Origin: Acorus gramineus
Taxonomy: Eukaryota > Streptophyta > Magnoliopsida > Acorales > Acoraceae
DNA: 64,000 nucleotides
Assembly (NCBI GenBank): GCA_030737835.1
Contig: CM060849.1
Location: 25,552,855-25,616,854 of the forward strand
Reading direction: 5' to 3'
Shown in pieces: positions 36,101-46,151 of this stretch (the stretch's first letter is position 1; each line of letters starts with the position of its first letter). Made by a program: the position numbers and the translations under genes. Under the pieces are notes generated by a model. It was not told the origin of the DNA. It did not search any database and was given only the letters and a program-made list of their open reading frames with translations.

Positions 36101-38080
36101 ATTGAGAACAAGAAAGGAAGCATATTCCATTTATCAACATTATCTGTCAACTTTCAAAATATAAATAAGAAAGCTGTTTGAGAATACAAATCCTTCATGG
36201 TCCAACACGATTGATTTTAATTCCAAATTAATAAAATTTAAAGAGTATTCATAATAATTCTTTTGTATTTATCAGAACCAGAATGAACATCGCTATGTTT
36301 ATTAATAAAAAAAAAATGCACAACTCACCCGGACTTTCAGAAAGCATTAGGTTTAAGAGAAGCTTCTTTCGTATTTCCTGAGCGTGACTCACATCACGAA
36401 GAAACACGGCATGCTCCTCGACCCCGTTGATATTAAAAGTTAGAGGTTCAGCACCAGACGCAATGACCAGTTTATCATAGGGAACTTTAAAGCAATATGG
36501 CTCACTGGGCATACCATCACCGGCGACAGTTTCGCAGTGAATCTATGAAAAAAGTAGAACTATCAGATATGAAGCCCATATGCATGCCTTTAAAATGCAA
36601 TCTATGATCACTTTAAATACTTCAATAATTGCCTGGTTTCATAAAATCATATTATGCAATAGTTACTGATCCAGCATCGACAGCCTTAAAGTCTAATTGA
36701 CTACTCATCATCAATTTCATTATATGAATTATACTCAAACAAATAATCACTCTCCAAATCAAGTAATTTACACATCCGAACATGAAATATTTTCAACCAA
36801 AACACATCTTGATAAGTTGGTAGACATATCCCTTTTTGATGGGAGATGATTTGACCAGTAAAAAATACTTACCAAAAAAATGAAATCTTTACAAAACTCA
36901 GACTTCACGGACATACATGTTACACTTTACATATGCCAAAAATTGTTTAATTCATAATGCTTTATCATACTACCATATATACCTAACAACCATCACCCCC
37001 AAGAATTCAAATGGAAAAAAAATTCAGCATTTAGTGCCCGTTTGGGTAGAGACATAAGCTATTCTGGACTTTATACCTATTCCAGGAATAAATAACTTTA
37101 TCAATGGAATAAGTGATTTTCTGTTTGGTTATGTTTTTTGTTATTCTCATTGGAAAACGTAATAATAAAGGTTGAGTTGTTTGGTTGATGAAGAATAAAA
37201 TGTGAATAAGATGTAAAAAGTTGATTTGATATGATGACAGTTGATTAGATTTGATGACGTGTGATTTGATAAGTGTACCACTAGAGAAATAACACAATTC
37301 CATGGGGGGGAGGGGGCTTAGAATACAAATATCAGCTTATTCTCACCTAATTCTGCATAGATATACCCACTTATTCTCTCCACCCAAACACTTTTTTTTC
37401 CTTATTTTTCTCCATTCCCACCTATTCCACCATTTATTCCCAATCCAAACGGGGCATTAAAGAATTTAAATGCACATAAAGAAAGAACGATATAGAATCA
37501 CACTTACTTCGTGCCTATCTGCATCAATTTTGGTACAGGTCGCCAAGTAGAAGTACGAATTGGGGTCCCTTGCCAAAGATGGCTGGATCCGGCTAACCGG
37601 TTCTGCAACTGATCGAAATTCCAAGGTCCCCACACAAGTGGAAGCGAGCAGAGGAGTGAACACCATATGATTCCTCGGAGAAACACATACGACATCATAG
37701 ATCTTCGTGTCCAATCCCTTAAGAAACCGGCATCCCGCCCATCCGGACCCAAGAACGACCACCCGAGGCTTCTCATTCGGCTTCGTTGGCTCCAGCCCCG
37801 GCAACTTTTTGTTATCCGCCTCCACATCCGACTCAACTTCAACTAGCTGCGCCGAAGGGTATTGGTACTGTGGGGTTGTACTGATTCCCCTGCTAAAGAA
37901 AACCAACTGATCCATCTTTTGAATCCCCGAAAGAGTACCCAAAGAACCGTTTGTTGTTACATCTCGAATCATGTGTAAACCATTCATATTCACATTGTCA
38001 CCCAAATATCTTCTAATTGGCATTGAATCACCAGCAAATGATCTGCTCAATCTTCTACTTGCAACCCTAAAAAAACTCAT
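33167..38080 (-). CDS. NDA: Internal alternative NAD(P)H:ubiquinone oxidoreductase, NDA type (8 exons)
   Basis: Exons 38080-37508, 36542-36329, 35372-35212, 35116-35051, 34936-34773, 34669-34555, 34077-33898 and 33322-33167 give 542 residues. The family oxidises matrix NAD(P)H and reduces ubiquinone without proton pumping, on the inner face of the mitochondrial inner membrane. The Arg/Ser-rich N-terminus ([14 protein letters not shown]) fits a presequence. The first dinucleotide fold has [10 protein letters not shown] (residues 107-116), and the second has [16 protein letters not shown] (from residue 275). Further family blocks are [66 protein letters not shown] and the C-terminal [20 protein letters not shown]. 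There is no EF-hand insertion, so it is NDA rather than NDB. The final residues read SRI followed by one glycine, whereas known NDA proteins end in SRI. Intron 1 carries a Tourist-like MITE. Confidence 0.95.
37031..37459. mobile_element. Tourist-like MITE in NDA intron 1 (family A)
   Basis: The element at 37034-37456 (423 bp) starts GTGCCCGTTTGGGTAG and ends, on the reverse strand, TGCCCCGTTTGGATTGGG. It is flanked by TTA on both sides (37031-37033 and 37457-37459), as expected for PIF/Harbinger Tourist elements. It has no coding capacity and shares its interior with copies near 20572 and 21130. It sits well inside the intron, away from splice sites. Confidence 0.8.
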
Positions 38081-40101
38081 GATGAATAAGAATGAATGAT
38101 TCTCCCGATTCTCCCTTCAAAGCTTTTCTTCAAAATTCAAATACCCAATAACACTTAAGGGCTCCCCTGATTGGGCTGCAATCTGAAACAAGAAATATAA
38201 GAGAACGAATACATAAATGCATGAGAGATAGCGAAGTTTCCGATGTAGTAGACACATATTTGGAACAATTGTATAGTTGTAGGGACCCACTCAATAATAT
38301 TGATTTTTTTTTTCCTAATGATGCAACAGAACATGAAAATATCTAACCAAATTGTTTGAAGATTCTTTGACTACATCCGCGAATACCAAAATCATGTCTT
38401 AATTAAATTTAAAGTAATAGTGATTTTTATTAACGCGAAAAAAAAAAAAAACATTTTTCACATGCCAAGACTATCAAAAGATCCCCAACACACTGCTGTT
38501 AAAAAAAAAAAAAAAAAAAAAGGAATACAAATTATACATTGATGGAATATAACATACGAAATTCCAACCAAACAATCCCTCCAATTGAATATGCGGATCT
38601 TCTAAAAGTAACCGAAATTTATATATATGCATACTAATACATCCATCAGTGATAAAATAGAAAAGGGAGTATTAAAAAAAAAAAAAATTGAATGTACCTT
38701 CAATAATAATAAAGAATAAAAGAAAAATAAAAAAACGAACGCCATGTTGGACCGAAGAGAGGAAGAATCGTCTTGCCTTTGAAAAGATCGTCTTCAAAAT
38801 GGAGAAAATTATTTTAACGTGTCACAATCTCCCCGGTCTCTTGGAGTAGGAAGAAGCCGAGGCGGCCATCTGGAACCAACACGTTTCCAAATTCAAGCCG
38901 TTGAAAATAGTTGATTTACATGATGCAAGGCGGAATATTCTGGAACAACTGTGGGGTGTCGCGCGCGACTTGCGGACCACGAAAGTGACGCATGTAAAGG
39001 ACATAATTACAAAAAAAAGGAAAACTCCATATAATCCCATGTAATCTCAATATATCTATATAACTTCTTGTAAACACATTATAAATACAAATAATTCTTT
39101 GTGATTAAATTTTTTTAATAGAATTAAAATATTTTAAACATATTACGTTATTTAAATCATGATTAATAAATATGTATTTTTTAACATCCAAAAAACGGTC
39201 AATATTTAAAAAAATCCTCATATTTCTAATTTTATACTTTTTTAAGTTTTTTTTTTTTAAGTATTTGCTGCTTTCTAATTTAACCACGGAGGGTTATTTG
39301 CATTTATAATTTATTTATAGAGGGTTATATATATCAGAAAGATTATAAGGGTCATAGGGGTTATATAGATATTTTCCCTTAAAAAAAACATTATAAACAA
39401 ATTTCATGTCGTTCACGTGATACATCATTCGTTTGGTGCATTTTGCGAAACAACGCATCAAAATCAAATCATCAATCTCAATTTTTTTATATTTGATGGG
39501 TCGATCTCATGTATATACTTCAGTTAAAACACACGCTTCGTTTCGGAATACCATAAATAAATAAATAAACAAATTTAAGATTTTTGAGATGATGATTCTG
39601 AAACCATGTTATAATAAAATAAATAAATAATGTGAATCATTATGTTACACCTAGAGTTTAATCGATTAACACGTGTAATTATGACATAACACATTTAACA
39701 TTTAAAAGATTGAGATATTATTTATTATTATTATTATTATTTATCTTAATTTTGATAAATATGAATGTAAAAATAGATTTTTTATTCTCTAAAATTAAAC
39801 AACTTATCTTTAAAATCTGAACTCCTTGTCAAACTAACCATGAGAATTAAAATTCAATTAGCAATGATAAAAGAAGAGATTAATATGAAGTCTAATGACA
39901 CATTTTTATCAAAATACTAAATTATTATAATAATATGAAATGTCGATGTTGTATTCACATCCAAACATTTATTTTTCGTAAAATGACTAATTAAATAGAT
40001 CTCGGAATGGTTTAACAATTGTTGTAATTTTACCATCTCATATGGTTTATCAATACATGCATGCCATATCGAACAGAACATTCATTGAACATCAACAATA
40101 T
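38081..40101. other. NDA upstream region and intergenic DNA
   Basis: The NDA promoter and leader are here, reading leftward. A leader intron is possible but not provable. The segment around 38730-38990 is less AT-rich and could include the NDA transcription start. Poly(A/T) runs occur at 38440, 38502 and 38673. A MULE-type MITE is listed separately. No other gene is seen. Confidence 0.45.
39010..39387. mobile_element. Small MULE-type MITE (family C)
   Basis: The segment 39019-39378 starts GGAAAACTCCATATAATCCC and ends, on the reverse strand, GGGAAAATATCTATATAACC. This inverted repeat belongs to the same family as the element at 45231 (GGGGAAAATCCATATAACCC). Flanking 9-mers ACAAAAAAA and TTAAAAAAA are alike but not identical, so the 9-bp target duplication is only suggestive. 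No coding content. Confidence 0.6.
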
Positions 40102-40310
40102 ACAAACTCAGGACTTAACGGTGTTATCGATAGGTCCTGGGTTCGAGTTTAGGCGTTGACTTACCCACCTGTTTGTTAGCGATTATTCGAAAGAATTTTT
40201 CGTGAGAACTTAACAAACAGACAGAGGTAGCCTTTCTAGCTCGACTGTAAAATCAACCACGAAAGATCCCTCCAATATTGAAAAAAAAAAAAAACAAAAT
40301 CACAAACTCA
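40102..40310 (+). mobile_element. tRNA-derived SINE with target duplication
   Basis: The 191-bp insertion at 40111-40301 has a tRNA-like head: AACGGTGTTATCGATAGGTC followed by the B-box CTGGGTTCGAGTT. It ends in a run of 14 A. It is flanked by the exact duplication ACAAACTCA (40102-40110 and 40302-40310). An internal polymerase III promoter, A-tail and target duplication define a SINE. It has no cloverleaf beyond the head and is not a functional tRNA gene. Confidence 0.8.
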
Positions 40311-40364
40311 TAGACTCTGGCTATAGCTCAACATGTACTACATCAAAAGGCACCTTTAGAGAGT

Positions 40365-41675
40365 TCAATGTGCTTCAACTCTAACCAAATAACATCCACC
40401 ACACTTCATGACTTCGATCCAGCTCCGGCCGGGCGTCTTCATGATCCCTCTCTGAACCATCAACAACACCCTGACCTTCAAAGCCTCCTCCCGCCGCCCG
40501 ACCCTCTTATACACATTCTCCAGTAACACGTAACTCAGATGGTACCCCGGTTCAATCTCCATCATCTTCTTCGCGACGCGCTCCGCCACCTCCGGTTCCG
40601 AATACACGTTACAAGCTCCCAAAAGGACCGCCCAGAGAGACGATTCATCCCCAAAAAAACAGACCCATTTATCAGCTCTTCCGCTTCATCGATCATGCCC
40701 GCACGCGCAAGCAGTCCGACCATGCAATTGTAGTGCTTCTAACGCAGCGTGAAACGATAGAAAGATCCAACCAGCGTTGAGATCTCATAAACTCCTTGAA
40801 TCCACAAGGAAGAAAGCCCCAAAATAGAGGAAATTCGAAATATTATTGATAAAAAACTGTCAACCCTAGATTACAAGTCTGCTATTTATACTAATAACAT
40901 AAAATTAAAAAATTACTAAAAATAGTAAAATTCAAAAACTAATTTTTCTGATTCTCTGAGATCCTCAATGATCATAGGAATTGATAGAAATCAATTCCGA
41001 TCTGTTATGATTGAGATATTACAAATCTAAAACTTACTAAAAATAGTAAAATCGCTAATTTAAAGGCCTAAATGAATTAATTTTAAAAAATAAGAATTGT
41101 TAGTTGTGTAAAACCTGAAGATCTCCTCGATATATTTCACCATGTAAATTTTCGTGCGATTATGAGATCGTGACCATTGATTTGTAATTTATTTGGTGGA
41201 CCTCTTTTGGTGGTCCCATCTGCATATTCTGTCTTACGTCAGCTTCAGCCCCCTCTCGATCTTATAGTGATCTGAAATAGTTTCGCCCTCTCTTGACCTG
41301 CCCCGACTGATTACAGGCGCACAACACCCCTACGAAACTGATGTGGTCAGGTCTAATTCCCTCCTCATAAACCATATCATCGAACAATTCATGAGCATCA
41401 TCGCCTCTGCCATTTTGCGCGAACCCGTGGATCATCGCATTTCAAGTGATCAGATTCCTTGATCGGATGGATCTTTACAAAGACCCTATAAGCAAAGTCT
41501 ACGAAGCCACATTTCGCATACAGATCGAACAGTCTCTAGGTCTCGGAGAAATCTGGGCAGAGTTTGAAGTAGACGGAGAGAAGGCTGTTGCCCACAAAGG
41601 GGTCTTCTTGGATGCTTTTCTTGATGAGGGTGGAGTGGTCAGTGGATTTGGAGACCGGTTTAGGACAGCACTTTA
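40365..41675 (-). pseudogene. PPR (E-type) pseudogene split by an inserted LTR
   Basis: The minus strand carries the C-terminal part of a pentatricopeptide-repeat protein of the PLS class, a family that edits or processes organellar RNA. From high to low coordinates the remnants read DPFVGNSLLSVY, LYAKCGFVDFAYRVF, NAMIHGFAQNGRGDDAHELF, GIRPDHISFVGVLCAC, HYNCMVGLLARAG and the E-domain TPGRSWIEV. The E region ends without a DYW domain. The copy is dead. The 5' part is missing, the Trp before NAMIHG is TGA, and one-base frameshifts occur near 41265 and in a homopolymer near 40655. A 502-bp LTR-like element interrupts the frame between GLK and HYNC. No promoter is evident. Confidence 0.88.
40735..41246 (-). 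mobile_element. Probable solo LTR inside the PPR pseudogene
   Basis: The 502-bp element (40740-41241) is flanked by an exact 5-bp duplication, GCTTC on the + strand (40735-40739 and 41242-41246), the usual size for LTR retrotransposons. Read on the minus strand it starts TGACG and ends CGTTA. It contains a TATA-like AGTATAAATAG about two thirds of the way along, then a TCAATAAT-type signal, the order of a U3-R-U5 LTR. Removing it joins GGGCTGAAG to CACTACAATTGC, which reads GLKHYNC, a normal PPR sequence. The ends are TG...TA rather than TG...CA. No internal retroelement sequence is present. Confidence 0.8.
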
Positions 41676-44600
41676 TATACATTAATATCTTTTCTTCTTT
41701 CTTTTTTCTTTCGCTTTGTTACATTAATATCTTCATTATTATGCATTTACCATACACTGTAATCATAATTTTGTCTATCTGCAGAGGATGAACACGACGT
41801 TGTGTGGTTTTGGTTGAAGAAGGACAAGCCTCGTCAATGTCCCGTGTGCCTTCAATATACTTTGTGGATACTAGTACATGTTACTTTAAAATGCGCGTGA
41901 TTATCTTTAAATGAAAAAGCTCTGGCCCATCTTCAACTCAAAAAAAATGTCTCGTGATGCTCTTTACATGGGCCGGGTCAGAAGATGGATATTTGAACAC
42001 AAAAGCGATCCTACCAAAAAAAAAAAAAAAAAAAGGAAAATGATTCGTTCAGTTCCATTGCAGTTCTAGCTAATTGCAGTCTACACTGATTTTTTTTAAT
42101 TTTTTTAAAATTATATGCTCTCTGATTAAAATATATATTGTTATATAAAATGAAATATATACTGATATATATTGATATGTTTTTTTCACGTTGAAAAAAT
42201 GATAAACTTTTTTGTTTCATAAATTATGATGAAATCACATACACTGTGCTAGTGCAATAGGTAATATATTCTCATAGTGTATGGTGCTGTAAAACAGATT
42301 GCAAAACAGATTGAGAGTATCAGCGAAAAAAAAAATTTGGGTGAGGATTATCCCACTTTCCCTGTCCCCAAATAAGGATTAAATAAATGCATTAGTTGTT
42401 AAGATGAACAATGTCATGAAATATAAGTAATGAATACTGCTAGAATTATTGATGAATAAAACCATAGGAACACTAAATTCAAAGACAAACACCGGCACAA
42501 TTCGCCAATTAAATCGGTTCATACAAAAATCTTGAATTATTCAAGAAATCTTGAAAACTCGCTGCCTAGCGTCTTAGATGGCTATTTGCTATTTTATCAA
42601 CCAAGTTCTCTACCAAATAAATTGATATGAGTGAGTAATTAAGGCAAAGTATTAAGACAATGTTCCCTCAAAACATCTCTTTTCTATTTTTATTCAGGTA
42701 TTGTTTACTTGTTTTGTATCCCTACTCATTTTGTACTCTTTTTTTTCATTTTATACATTTGTTCTATATTATGAGAGATTCAAAATTTAGCTTTAATTAC
42801 CAACCAAAAAAAAAAAAAAAATTTTAAGGCAAAGTAATGTCATATCATTATCATATATTTCTAACAAGAAACTGACCACTTGGGATGCATTTAGATGATA
42901 TGTTGGATATGATTTCAGACTTTTTGGTAGTGACACATGAACCATAGCCCCCCAGTCTCTCTCTACACCCCATGGTTGCCACGAATGTATAGACAAGCCA
43001 TGAATGAGAAAAGAACAGTACTAGAAGACCTAACTTTTCTGATATTCCTAACTTTCAAAAATATTTATTGAGGTACTACAATACTTGGGCATATCTACTG
43101 GGAATCCTCCAGATTGATCACATAGACTAGCTATATATATTATATATCTAGATGACCTAAGGAGGCATTCACGAGGGACTGTTCACTCTAAACAGAGAGA
43201 CTCATGATGACGATAATTTTGAACAGCTAGTACCCTTCCCTCACACCCATTTTTTCAGAATGAAATTAAAGCTCCATTAAATTCAATACTAGAAAGCAAT
43301 CTCTCCCCCTCTCTTAATCTGGTATCCGTGGGAGGTTGATTATTGAGAGTCCTTCACAAAACCAATCATGTGAAGAATGAGAGATTGGGTGATGAGCATG
43401 CACAGCTTGAGTGAAGAACACTATCACACGAGCATTAACCATTGGATGGGATATATCTAGTCATAATTGCATCATGCATACTCAATTTTTAATAAAAGAG
43501 TAACGTGATAACTTTACATGAAAAAATCTAAGATAACAATAGTTAGTTTAGTTAATAAATATTATGTAGATAACACAAAAATATTTTAAATAAGTAAGTT
43601 TAAGTCTTACATAAATTTTTATTAAAGTGAAAATTCTTTAATGAAAAATGGTCCAACATTCTGTGTGTGAAAACACATAGGGCTTCTGTGAGCCAATGTG
43701 AGCCTATGCAAGCTTAAGGTTAAGATAGGTGCAATCCAAAAAGGCATGTGAAGCTATTTCCATATATGTTTCAGTTGAGTGGTGTTGTGCCTTCAAACTT
43801 GGCATCAATTAATTAGAGCATGCTTTGCGAAGGTCTTAATATATCTTCAACTTTTTCACAAAAGCAGGTCGGAGGAAGAGCCTAACATAAATAAATGCCT
43901 ATCCAATAGTAATTAAGTGGTTAGATTTCACTTTCTTATTATTTTGAAGCCGGGCCCGCTATAGGTTGAACTTGAACACACCTTCCTTGCACAGCTGGAA
44001 TCAATTGATTAGAAACTTTAATGTGTGCCGCTTAATTGATTTGAATAAATTTTTTGGCAAAACGTATAAACTTTTTATCTTTTTCCATGAAACAAAAATA
44101 GCTAAAGCTCATGTTAATTTTAAATTATATAGAAAAAAGAATGATACAATTTTTTTAAAAAAATGATAGGATCCACTTTTTGATCCAACAAGATCATGCC
44201 ACGTGGCATTCAAGACAATTGCTATTACCATGCACTAACAAATGGAGAGTTTTCGAACCATGTTCAGATCTATACGTGAGAAAGCCCCATAGAATTCTTA
44301 TAACAATCAATGATAAAATGACACCTGGCTAAATGATAAAAAATCTTTCCAGTAAAAATATCCTTACTGTATTTGATATTTATAAAAAAAAATTCACGCA
44401 TGATTAACTTAAATAAAATAGATTCATGGCATAATCTTATTGAGTGTCTATAACTTTCACAATGAGGATCCATTAGAAATTAGCCTAACAAAAAACAATG
44501 ACACAATCTCATCTGTCTGTAATGTCTGCCCAGAGTCTCATGCCATAACAGGCAGCTCTGGGCGACTCATGCGGAAAGAGTTACGCCTTCTTTTGAATGT

Positions 44601-45221
44601 CAGGGAATTATCAAATATTTCAAGAAACAGGTATAAAAGCCATTACCATCAGCCACAAAAATATGATTGTTATCATCAATTTCATGTCCCTTAATTTTCA
44701 CCACTAAGGTCTCATTTAAACTGAACGTTGATGGAGTATTGTTAACTAGCTAGTAGTAACCCATTACAATCTTTTGAATCAACCACTGAAGTGTGCTCAA
44801 TTAATATGACTTTCGGAAATATATATGTATATATCACGATTGTCCTGTATTTATTAAGTGAAAGGTCTATTTGGTCGAACATTTAAAAAAATAGATAAAT
44901 CCAAATTAAATGAGCTTGCGTAGAATATTTATAGATATTTGGTGGAACAATGAATATTTCATGTGTGTGCGCGTATTTATTGCAATAAATGCACATCCAG
45001 TCCATTCAAGCTCAATTCATTCGACTCAACCATTAACCGCTCCACGAAAAAAACCCCATTTAATGGTCCACTCACACTCCCATTAGACGAACGGTCCAGA
45101 TCACTCGGCTGTCAAATTCTAGAACTTGCCCTCCCAACTGCACATGCCACGTGGCAACCCACCACATAAGATTCACATGAGACCATTGTTACGGCGGAAA
45201 GGGCATGCATGACTTTAACAA
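41676..45221. other. Intergenic, no gene seen
   Basis: About 3.5 kb of AT-rich DNA without a supported gene. Poly(A) runs occur at 42016-42034 and 42806-42822. A less AT-rich patch at 44500-44640 has an open frame of 84 codons with no recognisable feature. A second moderate-GC patch lies at 45000-45175 and contains CATGCCACGTGGCAA (near 45142). A similar CATGCCACGTGGCAT occurs near 44196. Confidence 0.5.
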
Positions 45222-45761
45222 TTCAGAAAAGGGGAAAATCCATATAACCCCCTCTAAACTGTCCAAAGTCCATATCACCCTCTCAATTTTCCCAGTATTC
45301 ATATAAACCCTTGAAAACACCTATGTGAATCTAAAAATCTCAATGAGTAAAATTTTTATTGACATATTAAGATTATTTTGAAAATATTCTATCCCGTTAA
45401 CCTTGACTGAAAATATATTATACCAAAAACCTCCTACAATGTTAAAAACGTAAAGAAATCCATTGTAAATTATGATTTTATCTCTCTGGATGGTGCTTTA
45501 ATTATAATAAATTTGGATGGGTAAAATCATCATTTTAAACAAGTTGTAGGGTGTTTTTGATATACTGTATCTTCAATCAAGGTTAACCAAATGAAATATT
45601 TACATAATATATATCATCTGTTAACGGAAGTTTAACTCATGGTGTTATTTGGACTTACATAGATGTTTTCAGGTGGTTACATGGACTTCATGAAAAGTCA
45701 GGGGTTATATGGATTTCAGGCATTTTACATGGGGGTTATTTGGACATTTCCCTTCAAAAAA
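45222..45761. mobile_element. MULE-type MITE upstream of the 71-aa gene (family C)
   Basis: The element at 45231-45752 (522 bp) starts GGGGAAAATCCATATAACCC and ends, on the reverse strand, GGGAAATGTCCAAATAACCC. The inverted repeats extend with divergence past 50 bp. Flanking 9-mers TTCAGAAAA (45222-45230) and TTCAAAAAA (45753-45761) differ at one base, matching the 9-bp target duplication of Mutator-like elements. No coding frame. Its right edge is about 90 bp from the TATA box of the next gene. Confidence 0.82.
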
Positions 45762-45843
45762 TTAAAAATCTAGTTCAGCTAACCTTGTATTAGCACCCAT
45801 TCCACGTGTCATTCATCCGACGGTCATAAATCCCATCTCTCTC

Positions 45844-45850
45844 TATATAA
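45844..45850 (+). promoter_or_regulatory. TATA box of the 71-aa gene
   Basis: CTCTATATAACATAA lies 86-92 bp before the start codon at 45936. The leader between them contains a (GA)n run (45908-45936) that ends at the start codon, a common arrangement in plant leaders. Confidence 0.7.
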
Positions 45851-45900
45851 CATAACTTAACGACACAGAGAGATCACATTTTATCAGTTGAGTTCGGTTC

Positions 45901-45907
<7 letters not shown>

Positions 45908-45936
<29 letters not shown>
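45908..45936 (+). repeat. (GA)n microsatellite in a gene leader
   Basis: An uninterrupted GA run ends at the start codon of the 71-aa gene. GA/CT repeats in plant leaders can be bound by BBR/BPC factors, but here this is only a possibility. Confidence 0.85.
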
Positions 45937-45939
<3 letters not shown>

Positions 45940-46151
45940 TGTTCTTTTGTTTTTTGGTGGATCAGAAGAGGATAATGAGGAAGAGCAAGCCTGCGGCGGG
46001 GACATGCTCGAGGTGCGGCGGAGGAGCAAGCGTGGCAGACATGGAGACGGCGACGAGGTTCTGTTACGTGCCTGTATATAGAAAGTCATGGCGCGCCATC
46101 ATATGCACCTTCTGTGGTGCCCTCCTCAAGTCCTACCGACATGTTACTTAA
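45936..46151 (+). CDS. Small CxxC protein, 71 residues, conserved plant type
   Basis: The frame from the ATG at 45936 encodes 71 residues starting MVFFCFLVDQKR. Two CxxC pairs, CSRC (24-27) and CTFC (57-60), are spaced as in a small zinc ribbon. Between them lies a Tyr/Trp/Arg-rich segment (TATRFCYVPVYRKSWRAIIC). I recall similar short uncharacterised proteins across flowering plants that begin MVFFCFLVDQ and keep both Cys pairs. No function is known to me. An upstream in-frame ATG at 45888 would add 16 residues encoded mostly by the (GA)n repeat (EREREREREM) and is less likely. TATA box, GA-rich leader and a T-rich 3' region are all present, and there are no introns. Confidence 0.8.
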
